Positions 1-11,203 of a stretch of DNA of 64,000 nucleotides are shown here, piece by piece. The DNA is from Deinococcus budaensis (GTDB taxonomy: Bacteria > Deinococcota > Deinococci > Deinococcales > Deinococcaceae). A program made the position numbers and the translations under genes. Location: positions 62,001 through 126,000 of the forward strand of contig NZ_JACHFN010000002.1 of NCBI RefSeq assembly GCF_014201885.1, written 5' to 3'. The notes beneath the pieces were generated by a model that saw nothing but the letters and a program-made list of their open reading frames with translations, was not told the origin of the DNA and ran no database searches. How positions within the stretch are numbered: position 1 is the first letter of the stretch; every line of letters starts with the position of its first letter.

Positions 1-116
1 GCCGCATTCCAGCACAGCCGGGGGGCGCGGGGCCAGGGCCAGATGTACAGGACCAGATATACAGGGCCGGGCGTTCCCCCGCCGCCGCGCCTGTGCCTGC
101 CGGGGGCGGAGAGGCG

Positions 117-1067
117 CTACTCCCCGCGCACCAGCCCCGTCTGCACGAACTCGCGCAGCAGCGGTTCGAGGTCGTGCAGCGCGAGGTCGCCGCGCACGGC
201 GTACTCGGCGGGCGTCAGCTTTTCCCAGAGGGCGCGCAAAAAACCCAGGCCGACCGGGCCGTAGTGCAGCCGAAAGCCCCGGTGGATGTCGGTGATCGCG
301 TTGAGCGCGTCGCGGCCGCGCAGGGTCAGGGTGTACTGCCCGTGCGCCCACCCCGCCAGGCTGCGCGGCAGGATCAGGGTCTGGGGGCGCAGCGGGGCGG
401 GAAAGGCCCCCTCGTAGGGCAGCGAGGCGTGCATGGTCGCCACGATCTCGCCGCGCGCGTAAAGAATCGCCCCGGTGGGCCGCGCGTGCAGGCCGGTGAA
501 GTCCTCGGTGAGGTTGAATTTCCAGGCCCGGCTGCCTACCCCGCTCAGGGCGTGCGCGCAGGCGGGCGGCAGCGGGTGGGCGCTCAGGACCGCGCCCTGT
601 TCGTAGAGGCCCAGCAGGTCGCCCAGCGCCTGCTCACCCGTCGCGCTGGCCGAGGCCGCCGTCACCACCCGGCCCTCGAACAGCAGCACGACCGCGCTCT
701 GGTCCCCAAGCTGGGCCGAGAGGTAGCCGTACCAGACCTGCTCGTGCAGGTGGCGCAAGAAGGCGTGCAGGTCGCAAAAATGCACGTGCAGCCCGGTGTG
801 GGTCGGCGCCGCGTGCGGCAGGAAACGCGCCAGAAAGGCGGGCGCGCCGGGAAACATCGGGGCGAGTTCGGGAATCAGTTCCTCGCCCGCGTCCCCTGCC
901 GGGTCGGTGCCGGGCAGACCAGCGTTGGGGGGGCCAGGGTTGGGCAGGCCCGCGTCAGGGGAGCCGGAGCCGGGCGGGCCGGGGTCGGGCGGACGGCGCT
1001 CGCGGCCCTCCCCGCCGCGGCCTGCCCCTGTCCCCTCGCCGCGCAGGCCGTCGCCGGAGCTGGTCAC
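117..1067 (-). CDS. Uncharacterised protein, DUF4388-like regulatory type
   Basis: I do not recognise this 316-residue protein with certainty. Residues 25-60 are a low-complexity Pro/Gly stretch built from imperfect repeats of the form Asn/Asp-x-Gly-x-Pro. A soluble domain follows, with a 'GYLSAQLGD...VVLLFEGRVVTA' stretch whose pattern resembles DUF4388 domains of bacterial regulatory proteins; that resemblance is inference. The C-terminal 60 residues are helical and charged and could be a winged helix. There is no signal peptide or membrane segment. The GTG start at 1067 overlaps the stop of the upstream carbonic-anhydrase-like gene (GTGA), so the two are probably co-translated. Confidence 0.6.
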   Translation of the reverse strand: MTSSGDGLRGEGTGAGRGGEGRERRPPDPGPPGSGSPDAGLPNPGPPNAGLPGTDPAGDAGEELIPELAPMFPGAPAFLARFLPHAAPTHTGLHVHFCDLHAFLRHLHEQVWYGYLSAQLGDQSAVVLLFEGRVVTAASASATGEQALGDLLGLYEQGAVLSAHPLPPACAHALSGVGSRAWKFNLTEDFTGLHARPTGAILYARGEIVATMHASLPYEGAFPAPLRPQTLILPRSLAGWAHGQYTLTLRGRDALNAITDIHRGFRLHYGPVGLGFLRALWEKLTPAEYAVRGDLALHDLEPLLREFVQTGLVRGE

Positions 1068-1606
1068 GGGGCCTCCCCGGCGGGAGCAGGCGGCCCCGGG
1101 GGGGGCACCGGCGCCAGCCCCGCGCGGTAGCGGGCCGCCTGCTCCACGTAGCGCCCGGCGTTGCCCGGGGGCGCGGTGGGGCGCACCACCCGCGCAGGCA
1201 CGCCGACCGCCAGCATCCCGTCGGGAACCTCCTGACCTTCGCGCAGCAGCGCCCCGGCGGCGAGCACGGCGCCCCGGCCCAGGCGCGAGCCGCTGAGCAT
1301 CACGGCGCCCATACCGACCAGGCTGCCCGCCGCGCAGTGCGCCCCGTGCACGACCGCGCGGTGCCCGACCGTCACGCCGTCCTCCAGGGTGCAGGGGTGC
1401 CCCGCGTCGGTGTGCAGCACGGCGCCGTCCTGCACGTTGCAGCGCGTCCCGATCACGATGGCCTCGATGTCGCCGCGCGCGACCACGCCAAACCACACGC
1501 TGGCCTGCGCCCCGACCCGCACCTGTCCGGCGAGGTCGGCGCTGGGCGCGAGAAAGGCGGTCGGGTGAACGTCGGGCGAGACTCCGTCGAGGGCGTAGAG
1601 CGGCAT
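1064..1606 (-). CDS. Gamma-carbonic anhydrase family protein (left-handed beta-helix)
   Basis: The 180-residue protein has the repeated hexapeptide pattern of gamma-class carbonic anhydrases and related acyltransferases. The family ARGD motif and three His residues placed like zinc ligands (one in VLHTD, two in VGHRAVVHG) are visible, so metal-dependent CO2 hydration or a related role is plausible. The length matches the YrdA/PaaY/CaiE-like family. I chose the ATG at 1606 because it follows a good ribosome site (TGGAGG); an in-frame ATG at 1621 lacks one. Its stop overlaps the GTG of the next gene, forming a two-gene operon. Enzyme activity versus a non-catalytic relative cannot be settled from sequence. 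Confidence 0.85.
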   Translation of the reverse strand: MPLYALDGVSPDVHPTAFLAPSADLAGQVRVGAQASVWFGVVARGDIEAIVIGTRCNVQDGAVLHTDAGHPCTLEDGVTVGHRAVVHGAHCAAGSLVGMGAVMLSGSRLGRGAVLAAGALLREGQEVPDGMLAVGVPARVVRPTAPPGNAGRYVEQAARYRAGLAPVPPPGPPAPAGEAP

Positions 1607-2022
1607 GGGGCCTCCAGGCACGGCGCGGCGCCGGGCAGGGTGAAGCGGGGCAGGAGCCGGGCGCGGGAGCCAGGCACGGGGGGGTCAGGTACGGGGGGGC
1701 CGGGCACCCGGGCGTCCCGGCACAGGTGAACCCGCAGCCGGGCGCGGCGCGGCCAGCTCCACGCCCGCCTGCGGGCGGCGCAGGCGGGCCTGGCTCCGGG
1801 CCTGCGCGGCGGGGCGGTCGGCGCCGGGCCACGCAGGCCGTCGGGCGGCGGGATCATGGGCGGAGTATACGGGGCAGGGGGCTTCACACTTGCCCACACC
1901 TGCTTTGTCTGCCCGGACCGGCGTGCGATACTGCCGGAGTCTCCCCTATCACCCCACGTCAGGCGCCGGTCCAGAGGACCCCGCGCCCGGGTGTGTGCGC
2001 TGCGGAGATGCGGAGGAGTGTT
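1607..2022. other. Divergent intergenic region before cspA
   Basis: No convincing protein gene lies here. Positions 1620-1740 are a G-rich low-complexity stretch of imperfect repeats (GGCACGGGGG-like units). On the minus strand a TATACT box (1864-1869) precedes an ATG at 1857 with leaderless spacing, but the resulting frame is Pro/Arg-rich, runs to 1453 inside the carbonic-anhydrase gene and looks non-coding. That box may instead start a long-leader transcript of the carbonic-anhydrase operon. The right half holds the cspA promoter and 5' leader. Confidence 0.5.
1905..1932 (+). promoter_or_regulatory. Candidate cspA promoter
   Basis: A -35-like TTGTCT (1905-1910) and a -10-like GATACT (1927-1932) are separated by 16 bases. 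Transcription from here gives a leader of about 85 bases before the cspA start, in keeping with the long structured leaders of cold-shock genes and unlike the leaderless genes that dominate this window. Confidence 0.45.
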
Positions 2023-2274
2023 ATGGCTCAGGGTCGTGTGAAGTGGTTCAACGTCGAAAAGGGGTACGGGTTCATCGAGCATCCGGGCAATCCCGACGTG
2101 TTCGTGCATTACAGCGCCATCCAGAGCGGCGGCTTCCGCAAGCTCAACGAGGGTGACGAGGTCGAGTTCGAGGTCGAGGCCGGGCAGGGGGGCAAGGGTC
2201 CCCAGGCCCGCAACGTGGTCGTGACCAACGCCGCGCCTGCCCCGGTGGGTGACCGCAGCGGCAGCCGCTGGTAG
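2023..2274 (+). CDS. cspA: Cold-shock domain protein CspA family
   Basis: An 83-residue single cold-shock domain protein that binds single-stranded RNA or DNA and melts RNA secondary structure. The RNP1-type motif KGYGFI and the RNP2-type motif VFVHYSAI are intact, and the N-terminal 'GRVKWFN' is canonical. A short Gly/Arg/Ser tail extends beyond the minimal domain. The start at 2023 follows a strong ribosome site (GGAGG) and a leader of about 85 bases. A factor-independent terminator lies just downstream, so it is monocistronic. Confidence 0.95.
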   Translation: MAQGRVKWFNVEKGYGFIEHPGNPDVFVHYSAIQSGGFRKLNEGDEVEFEVEAGQGGKGPQARNVVVTNAAPAPVGDRSGSRW

Positions 2275-2297
2275 GCGCCCCCCGCTGGGGGAACCGG

Positions 2298-2328
2298 GAG
2301 GGCAGGCCGCGTGCCTACCCTCTTTTTT
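2298..2328 (+). terminator. Rho-independent terminator of cspA
   Basis: GAGGG-C-AGGC (2298-2307) pairs with GCCT-A-CCCTC (2313-2322) with one C/A mismatch, a 5-base loop and six T residues following (2323-2328). Confidence 0.85.
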
Positions 2329-2404
2329 GCGGTGTCGTGCGCTCAGGCGGCCCGGGCAGGCAGATGCACGCCGCCGGGAGGCCCGCCCGCCGTAGCATGG
2401 GCGC

Positions 2405-3595
2405 ATGACCGACGCGCCGCCTCCCGCTCCGCTGGGCCGACACGACCGACCTTCCGGGGAGGCGGGCGCGGCGGCCCCGGGCGGAGACGGCGGGGCGCCG
2501 CAGCAGCCCGCCTCTCCGGTGACCGCCGCCACGGTCACCACCCACCCGCTCTCGTTTACCGGGCAGGCGGGCGAGTATTTCCGCATCTGGATCGTGAACA
2601 CGGCGCTGACGGTGGTGACGCTGGGGCTGTACCTGCCGTGGGCGCGGGTGCGGCAGCGGCGCTACTTTTACGGCCACACCTGGCTGGACGGGCAGAATTT
2701 CGACTACACCGCCCGCCCGGCCGCGCTGCTGCGGGCCTACCTGCTGGTGGGGGCTTTTTTTCTGGCCTACAGCCTGGCGCTGAACCTGCAATTCAGCGGC
2801 TGGGAGTACGTCGCGGGCGTGATCGCGGCGGCCTACCTGCTGCTTTACCCCTGGCTGGTGATGAAGTCGCTGCGCTTTCTGGCGGCCAGCACCACCCACC
2901 GGGGGCTGGCCTTCCGGCACCACGGACGGCCCGGCGGCAGCTACCTCGCCTACGGGGTGGGCAACGTCGCGGCGGCGCTCTCGGCGGGGCTGGCGCTGCC
3001 CTGGGGCTGGTTCATGCAGCGGCGCTATCAGGTGGAGCACGCGGCCTACGGCACCGCCCGCGCGACTTTCCGGGGCGACGTGGGCGACTTTTACCTGATC
3101 GGGCTGACCGGGCTGGCTGTCGGCGTCGGGGGCGGGCTGCTGCTGGGCGCTCCGCTGGTCGCGGCGCTGGCGGTGGCGCTGGGAGGGGCAGACTTGCCAT
3201 TACCCGACCTGGGCAGCTCGGGGCTGACGCTCGCGCTGGTCGCCGGGGCCTACCTGCTGGTGCTGGGGCTGTACGCGGTCGCCTGGCAGTACGTGCGCGC
3301 GGCGACCCTGCGGCTGGTCCTGAACCACGTCGAGGTGGGCGGGGTGGTCCGCACCGGGGCCACCTTCCGGCCGTGGACGCTGGTGTGGATCGGCGTGTCC
3401 AACGCCGTGGTGCAGGCGCTGACGCTGGGGCTGGCGACCCCCTGGGCGGCGGTGCGCCGGGCGCGCTACGTGACGCAGGGCATCCAGGTGCGCGCGCTGG
3501 TGCCGCTCGGCTCCTTTTGCGCCGACGTGGCGCCCGGCGAAAACGCGCTGGGCGAGGCGGCCACCGAACTGCTCGACATCAACCTGGGCTTCTGA
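2405..3595 (+). CDS. YjgN/DUF898 family membrane protein
   Basis: A 396-residue integral membrane protein of the YjgN (DUF898) family. Residues 1-45 are a Pro/Ala/Gly-rich cytoplasmic tail. Several hydrophobic segments follow, with the repeated family signature 'T-L-G-L-Y-x-P-W-A-x-V-R-x-R-R' seen near residue 75 and, as a variant (TLGLATPWAAVRRARY), near residue 350. The function of the family is unknown. The start is leaderless: TAGCAT (2393-2398), then six bases, then ATG. Its TGA overlaps the ATG of the downstream M48 protease, which supports a functional pair; this family is often next to M48 peptidases (established pattern). Confidence 0.85.
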   Translation: MTDAPPPAPLGRHDRPSGEAGAAAPGGDGGAPQQPASPVTAATVTTHPLSFTGQAGEYFRIWIVNTALTVVTLGLYLPWARVRQRRYFYGHTWLDGQNFDYTARPAALLRAYLLVGAFFLAYSLALNLQFSGWEYVAGVIAAAYLLLYPWLVMKSLRFLAASTTHRGLAFRHHGRPGGSYLAYGVGNVAAALSAGLALPWGWFMQRRYQVEHAAYGTARATFRGDVGDFYLIGLTGLAVGVGGGLLLGAPLVAALAVALGGADLPLPDLGSSGLTLALVAGAYLLVLGLYAVAWQYVRAATLRLVLNHVEVGGVVRTGATFRPWTLVWIGVSNAVVQALTLGLATPWAAVRRARYVTQGIQVRALVPLGSFCADVAPGENALGEAATELLDINLGF

Positions 3596-4710
3596 TGACG
3601 GGTCCAGTCTCCCCCTCCCCCATCCGCCTGACCGGCACCGCCTTCGACGGCCGCAGCAGCCGCCGCCACGACGCCACGCTGGAGGTCAGCGGCAGCTGCG
3701 TCACCCTGCGGCTGGACGGCGAGGGCGGCGCCGAGACGGAGACGCACTGGACGCTGGAGCAGGTCGGGATCGAGCCACCGATTCCGGGGGTGCCGCGCGT
3801 GCTGCGCTTTCCCGGCGGCGCCCGCTTCGAGACGCGTGACGACGCGGCAGTAACGGCCCTGGAGGCGCGGGACGGCCGCAACCGCGCCCTGGGCGGCGTG
3901 CGGCGGCTGGAAGCCCGCTGGTGGACCGCGTTGGGGGCGCTGGGCGTCACGCTGGCGCTGGTGGCCGCCTTCGTGGTCTTCGGGATTCCGGCGCTGGCCC
4001 GGGGGGCGGCGGCGGCCACGCCGCGCGCGGTGCTGGCGACCTTCGACCGCGAGACGCGCGAGTTTCTGGAGCAGGGCGGTTACCTCGCGCCCACCCGGCT
4101 GAGCCAGGCGCGGCAGGCCGAACTCCGGGCCGCGTTCCGGCAGGTCACCCGGGAGGCGGGCGGGCAGGGCTACACCTACCGCCTGCTGCTGCGCGACGGC
4201 GAGCCGCAAGGCGCTCCCCTTCAGCTTGGGGCCAACGCCTTTGCGCTGCCGGGCGGCACGGTCGTGATGACCGACCAGCTCGTCGCCCTGGCGCGCAGTG
4301 ACCGCGAACTCGTCGGCGTGCTCGCGCACGAGGTCGGGCACGTGACCGGGCGGCACGGTCTGGCCGGGGTCTACCAGGGCCTGGGCCTGACCCTGCTCAC
4401 GGTGGCCGTGACGGGCGACCTGATCAGCGCGGGCACCTTCGCCGCCGCCGTGCCCGCCACCCTGCTCCGCAACGGCTACTCCCGCGCCGCCGAGACCGCC
4501 GCCGACGAGGTCGCGGGCGCCTACCTGATGCGCGCCTACGGCACGACCCGGCCGCTGCGCGCCGTCCTCGCCCGGCTGGAGACCGGAGACCGGGACGCCC
4601 GCGAGAACAGCGTCGAGGAGAGCAGCGCCGCCGAGAAGCTGCTCCAGACCCACCCCGGCACCGCCGACCGCATCGAGCATCTGCGCGAGATCGAGGCGCG
4701 GGGCCGCTGA
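3595..4710 (+). CDS. M48 family membrane-linked zinc metalloprotease
   Basis: A 371-residue protein: an N-terminal soluble beta-rich region (1-105), one membrane segment (about 108-130), and a periplasm- or cytoplasm-facing M48 peptidase domain. The zinc motif HEVGH is at 245-249 and a probable third ligand is Glu300 in ETAAD, both intact, so it should be active. Related proteins (LoiP/BepA/YcaL-like) degrade or help assemble envelope proteins. The ATG shares its A with the stop of the DUF898 gene (TGATG), so translation is coupled and the two probably act together at the membrane. Confidence 0.88.
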   Translation: MTGPVSPSPIRLTGTAFDGRSSRRHDATLEVSGSCVTLRLDGEGGAETETHWTLEQVGIEPPIPGVPRVLRFPGGARFETRDDAAVTALEARDGRNRALGGVRRLEARWWTALGALGVTLALVAAFVVFGIPALARGAAAATPRAVLATFDRETREFLEQGGYLAPTRLSQARQAELRAAFRQVTREAGGQGYTYRLLLRDGEPQGAPLQLGANAFALPGGTVVMTDQLVALARSDRELVGVLAHEVGHVTGRHGLAGVYQGLGLTLLTVAVTGDLISAGTFAAAVPATLLRNGYSRAAETAADEVAGAYLMRAYGTTRPLRAVLARLETGDRDARENSVEESSAAEKLLQTHPGTADRIEHLREIEARGR

Positions 4711-4740
4711 GCCGCAGGTGGGCGAACTGCCCAGTCCAGG

Positions 4741-5066
4741 TTAGGAACCCAGGGTCAGGGACACGGGCTTAACCTCGAACAGATCGGAAGCTTGGGTAAA
4801 AACGCAGGTGAAGGGCGCGCGGTTCAAACCTCCCGGAGCCTGCGTCAGCCGCAGCACGCCCCGCAGCGTCCACGTTCCCTGCCTGAACGTGGCGGGGCGC
4901 GTGTAGACGATCCGCGCGATGCTGGCCCGCCGGACCGCGAGATTCGCCAGCGCGGCGCAGGCTCCCCGCGCCTCTCGCGGGGTCCAGGCGGCCAAGTCCC
5001 TGGAAGACGCTTTCGCTCCCGTTGAAAGCAACGTCCCCAGCAGAACGCAGCGCACGATGCGTCTCA

Positions 5067-5067
<1 letters not shown>
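4741..5067 (-). CDS. Small secreted protein of unknown function
   Basis: A 108-residue protein with a signal peptide (MRRIVRCVLLGTLLSTGAKA) and a mature part of about 88 residues. The mature part has two Cys (in GACAAL and FTCVF), which could form a disulfide. I recognise no domain. The ATG at 5067 shares a base with the TGA of the methionine gamma-lyase gene, making it the last gene of the nitroreductase/lyase operon and probably translationally coupled. The pairing with a cytoplasmic sulfur amino-acid enzyme is unexplained. Confidence 0.7.
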
Positions 5068-6244
<1,177 letters not shown>

Positions 6245-6248
<4 letters not shown>

Positions 6249-7051
6249 TGGCCCAGCTCCTCTCCCGCCCACAGCCCCTGGCGCTTCAGGGCCGCGACCA
6301 GCCCCGGCTCGCGGGCCTCCATGCCGCCGCCCTGGCCGAAGTACATCCTGAGCAGCCGCGCCCAGTCGCCGGGTTTGCCCGCGCGGGCGGCGATGGGATT
6401 CATCACCTCGGTGGCGTGGCGCAGGTCCTCGTCGCTGGGGTCGCGGTACCGGTCCTGGTGGACGATCAGCGGACGCGGCACACGCGGGCGCAGCGGGGGC
6501 TGCTCGGCGGGAATCCCGACCGTCAGCGCCGCGAAAGGCAGGACCCCGGCGGGCAGCTCCAGCAGGTCGAGCAGGCCGCCGAGGCCGTTGAGCACCCCAC
6601 CGATCCAGCAGCCCTGGTACCCCAGCATCTCGGCGGCGGTCAGCAGGTTCTGCCCGGCCATCACCGCGTCCCCGATGCCGAAATGCACCGCGATGGCGGG
6701 CCAGTGCCCCGGCGCGTGCCCGGCCACCTCCAGCACCCGGCCCACCCGCCGCACGTCCAGGCACACCACAAAGGCCTCGGAGGCGCTGGCGACGTGCGCG
6801 TTGGTGGTCAGCTCGGCCACGCGGGCGCGCACCCCGGGGTCCGAGAGCCGGATCAGCGAGTACAGCTGCGCGGTCGCGTCGGTCGGTGCGCGCTGCGCCG
6901 CGTGCAGCATGGCGTCCAGGTGCTCCTCCGGCAGCGGCAGCGGCGTGCCGTCCTCCCGCGTGCGGTAGTGGCGGACCGTGCGGTGCGCGTCGTAAAAGGC
7001 CCGCACCTCCTCGGGCGTGCGGGCAGGGCGGACGGGAACTTCGGCGGTCAT
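6245..7051 (-). CDS. Nitroreductase family FMN oxidoreductase (NfsA-like)
   Basis: A 268-residue flavoprotein of the nitroreductase superfamily. The N-terminal 'AHRTVRHY' and '[15 protein letters not shown]' segments match the FMN-phosphate-binding Arg and the loop typical of NfsA/FRP-type enzymes, and the central '[28 protein letters not shown]' matches the family core. It probably reduces quinones, nitroaromatics or flavin with NAD(P)H. It is the first gene of a three-gene operon with a leaderless start (TATCCT at 7059-7064, seven bases before ATG). The physiological substrate is unknown. Confidence 0.87.
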
Positions 7052-7070
7052 GCCCGGCAGGATACGCCGC

Positions 7071-8108
7071 TCAGGTCGCGGCTTCCGGGGGCAGCGGCGG
7101 CGGCACGACGAGCGCGCTGAGCGCCACCCCGCCCAGGCCCGCCATCACGGCCACGCCCAGCCACAGCTCCAGGCTGAGGTTGCTGAGGCCCAGCCCCGTG
7201 AGGCCGCCCAGATACGGTCCCCACACGACCAGCGGCAGCAAGAAGGCAAAAGCCCGCAGCGCCCAGGGCCGCGCCGGGGACGGATTCAGCAGCAGCAAGA
7301 GGGCGTCGGCCACGAGACCCGAGGCGAGCAGCAACGCGGGCACCCGCCACTCGCCGGGCACCAGCATCAGGGTCATCAGCCCGGTGTTCAGGCCGTACAT
7401 CAGCGTGACGGCCCCGAAGGGCAGGCGAAAACGCCGCAAGAGCAGCAACACGGGCGCGGCCAGGATCAGCGCCGTGAGCAGGATGCTGCCCAGCTCGCCG
7501 CGCGTCTGCACGTAGCCCAGGCCCTGGGGCGCGGCCAGCAGTCCCCACAGGTACATGTGCATAAAGGACACCAGGCTCAGCAGCGAGGTCATGGCGAACA
7601 CGGCGGGCCAGGCGACCCCCGCCGGGGCGGCGCGGGGGGTGGGCGTGCGCCAGGCGCTCACCAGCGGGGCCGAGGCCAGGCAGGCCGCCCCCGCGAACAG
7701 CAGCAGGTGCGTGGGCGAGAGCAGCGCCTCGATGCCGACCTCGATCCCGAAGACGGTATGCCAGGTCAGGTCCCCCAGCCCGCCCAGCGCGAACACCGGA
7801 ATGCCCAGCGCGGCCAGCGCGTAGCCTTCTGGCAAGGCCGCCGGGCCGCGCTGCCCGCTGCGCCACCCCGTCCAGGCGAGCCAGACCACCCAGGCGGCCG
7901 CAGCCAGAAAGCCCGAGTAGAACAGCGCGTGCCAGGGCGTGAAGAAGGTCTCCAGGCTCTCGCCGTAGCGGTTGTGCGCCCAGCCGTCCACGAAAATCCC
8001 CGCCGTGAGCCACCAGGTCAGCCCGGTCGTGACGAGGTTTTGCAGCGGCGTCGCGCGGCGGGCTGCGGGCGGGGCGGGCCGCGAGCCGGACGGCAGGGTG
8101 GTCGTCAT
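7071..8108 (-). CDS. Polytopic membrane protein with conserved-looking His residues
   Basis: A 345-residue protein with about nine or ten hydrophobic segments. I cannot name the family. In or near the first half of the membrane region are polar, metal-ligand-like residues: Asp-Gly-Trp-Ala-His-Asn, Phe-Thr-Pro-Trp-His-Ala, Gly-Asp-Leu-Thr-Trp-His and Ser-Pro-Thr-His. Four His at membrane level suggest binding of a metal or haem, which is inference. The start is leaderless (TACACT at 8115-8120, six bases before ATG). It lies in line with aroA but each gene has its own -10 box. Confidence 0.7.
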   Translation of the reverse strand: MTTTLPSGSRPAPPAARRATPLQNLVTTGLTWWLTAGIFVDGWAHNRYGESLETFFTPWHALFYSGFLAAAAWVVWLAWTGWRSGQRGPAALPEGYALAALGIPVFALGGLGDLTWHTVFGIEVGIEALLSPTHLLLFAGAACLASAPLVSAWRTPTPRAAPAGVAWPAVFAMTSLLSLVSFMHMYLWGLLAAPQGLGYVQTRGELGSILLTALILAAPVLLLLRRFRLPFGAVTLMYGLNTGLMTLMLVPGEWRVPALLLASGLVADALLLLLNPSPARPWALRAFAFLLPLVVWGPYLGGLTGLGLSNLSLELWLGVAVMAGLGGVALSALVVPPPLPPEAAT

Positions 8109-8148
8109 GCGGCCAGTGTACCCAGCCCCGCAGCGCCCCTTGCCGCCC

Positions 8149-9474
<1,326 letters not shown>

Positions 9475-9941
9475 GCGGGCAGGCTAGCGCCGGGGCGCCG
9501 GGGGGCAGGCCGGGGGGTCAAGACAGGCCGCGCCCCCGGGCCACCTGCGCGTTGTACGCCACCCCGACCCGCCACAACGGCAGTAGGAAGCGGGGCGAAA
9601 TGCCGGGGGTCTTCCAGGCTTCGGCCGCGCAGGGTCTCGACCGGAAAAGTGGGCTGACAGACGTGCCCGGTGCCGTGTGCAGCCCGCCGCTGCATGGGGG
9701 GACGCCAGCACCGCCCGCCTCTGGCCCTGGGGGGTCAGGGTAAAGACGGCCCAACCCCCTTCCCACCCGGCGCGCAGCCCCGTCAGGCGCCTGATCCCTT
9801 CCCCGAACCCGGCGTCGCAGGTTCCGGGTAGCGCCCCCGGCGTCATGGGCCAGGGCGCCGCCGTGGGATCAAGGGTGGCCCCGCGCGGCCCATACTGAAG
9901 GCTCGGAGGCCAGCCCAGAGCGGGCCGGGGAGGGCAGCGGG
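9475..9941. other. Gene-free region with a possible decayed minus-strand gene
   Basis: No intact gene is seen. On the minus strand two frames look protein-like in turn. One, entering near 9846, reads GFGEGIRRLTGLRAGWEGG and then VFTLTPQGQRRAVLASPH. A second, leaving near 9518, ends in PRFLLPLWRVGVAYNAQV and a stop. A shift around 9660-9700 would be needed to join them. This may be the remnant of a gene of about 110 codons; I cannot assign a family. The right end carries the upstream region of the hydrolase gene, including CATACT near 9890. Confidence 0.3.
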
Positions 9942-10817
9942 ATGAGCGCGGGTGGGCGCGGTGGTGGCGGACGGGGATGGAGGCCGGCCGGGGCGCTGGG
10001 TCTCCTGCTGGGCCTCGTGCTGGGCGGGCTGGCGCTGCTGGCCGGGCTGGCGCGGTGGCCGGTCACGGGCGCGGCCCCGTTTCCCCGCGAGGTGACGTTC
10101 CGCGCGGCGGACGGGGTGGCCGTGTACGGGGACCTGTGGGCGGTGCGCGGGCGCGGGGTGCCCCTGGTGCTGCTGTTTCACCAGACACAGTCGAACCGTG
10201 CCGAGTACGCCACCGTCGGCCCCCGGCTGGCGCGGGCGGGGTGCGCGGCCCTGGCCATCGACCAGCGCGTGGGGGGCACGATGTTCGGCCGCGAGAACCG
10301 CACGGGCCGCGCCCTCTATCCCGACGTGGCCTACGAGCAGGCGTGGCCCGACCTGGAAGGCGCCCTGCGCTGGGCGCGCCGCCGCGACCCTGGCGGCCCG
10401 GTCATCGTGTGGGGCAGCAGCTATTCGGCAAGCCTGGCCCTGCGGCTGGCCGCGCGGCACCCGCGCGAGGTCGCGGCGGTCCTGGCCTTTTCTCCCGGCG
10501 AGTATGTCGCGCGTGACCGCTCGCTGACCCTCCGGGCGGCGGCGGGGGTGCACGTGCCGCTCTTGATCGCAGCGATGCGCGGCCACGAGGAGGCGCAGGC
10601 CCGCCGCCTGCTGGCCGCCTCTCCCAGCGAACGCCGGAGGCTGTACGTGTCGGGCACGCCGCTCGTCCACGGCGCGCTGATGCTGCGGTCAGACGTGAAC
10701 ACGCCGCAGGGGGCGCGGGCGGCCTGGGCAGCGGTGGCCGCCTTTCTCTCGCCGTACTGTCCCGGCCTGAGCAGGGGCGGGTCTGCGCCGACCGGCAGTG
10801 CGGCCCCGCCCCGGTAG
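9942..10817 (+). CDS. Membrane-anchored alpha/beta hydrolase
   Basis: A 291-residue protein: a Gly-rich N terminus, one hydrophobic anchor or signal segment (about 15-37) and an alpha/beta-hydrolase domain. The nucleophile elbow is 'VWGSSYSAS' (G-S-S-Y-S), the oxyanion region 'LLFHQTQSNRAEY' follows strand 3, and a candidate catalytic His is in 'TPLVHGALML' near the C-terminal end. The pattern resembles dienelactone-hydrolase-like esterases; the substrate is unknown. The ATG follows a GGAGGG ribosome site, one of the few leadered starts in this part. Confidence 0.8.
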   Translation: MSAGGRGGGGRGWRPAGALGLLLGLVLGGLALLAGLARWPVTGAAPFPREVTFRAADGVAVYGDLWAVRGRGVPLVLLFHQTQSNRAEYATVGPRLARAGCAALAIDQRVGGTMFGRENRTGRALYPDVAYEQAWPDLEGALRWARRRDPGGPVIVWGSSYSASLALRLAARHPREVAAVLAFSPGEYVARDRSLTLRAAAGVHVPLLIAAMRGHEEAQARRLLAASPSERRRLYVSGTPLVHGALMLRSDVNTPQGARAAWAAVAAFLSPYCPGLSRGGSAPTGSAAPPR

Positions 10818-10864
10818 GCGGTAGGCCGACCTCCGCGCGGCGGCGCCGGGGCGTATCCTGAAGA

Positions 10865-11203
10865 ATGAACTTGCCAGAGATTGCCTGGGGCGGCGGGTGG
10901 CGCGACCTCGTGACCCCCGGGCTGGTCCGCTCGCTGCACCGGCTGGAGGCGCAGGGGGTGGTCTTCGCCTGGGCCGCAGCCGAGGCCGATCTGGAAGGTG
11001 CCGGGCACGGCGCCCCGCGCTACGTGTTCAGCGCCCGGCGGGAAGGCGCGCTGCTGGCCTCGCACGACGGCTCGGAGACGCCCCGGCAGGCGATCAGCGA
11101 GGTGATCCTGGGCGCCATGAGCGCCTGCGGAGCCTTTGCGGGGCAGCAACCGGGCGCCGCGCCCCAGGGCCGCTCGCGGCTCACGGAAACCGAAACGCGG
11201 TGA
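10865..11203 (+). CDS. Small protein of unknown function
   Basis: A 112-residue soluble protein. The first 85 residues have an ordered composition (a helix with 'VTPGLVRSLHRLEAQG', then strand-like 'RYVFSARREGALLASHDG' and the helix 'TPRQAISEVILGAMSACG'), and the tail is disordered. I recognise no family. The start is clearly leaderless: TATCCT at 10854-10859 and ATG five bases later, which supports it as a real gene. Confidence 0.65.
   Translation: MNLPEIAWGGGWRDLVTPGLVRSLHRLEAQGVVFAWAAAEADLEGAGHGAPRYVFSARREGALLASHDGSETPRQAISEVILGAMSACGAFAGQQPGAAPQGRSRLTETETR

Noticed and set aside
117..1832. 571-codon minus-strand frame extending the first gene upstream
   Set aside because: Residues upstream of the GTG at 1067 are the antisense-like third frame of the carbonic-anhydrase gene and lack a start context.
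1453..1857. Leaderless-looking minus-strand ORF from ATG 1857
   Set aside because: The product is almost only Pro, Arg, Ala and Gly, overlaps the carbonic-anhydrase gene in another frame, and shows no coupling to it.
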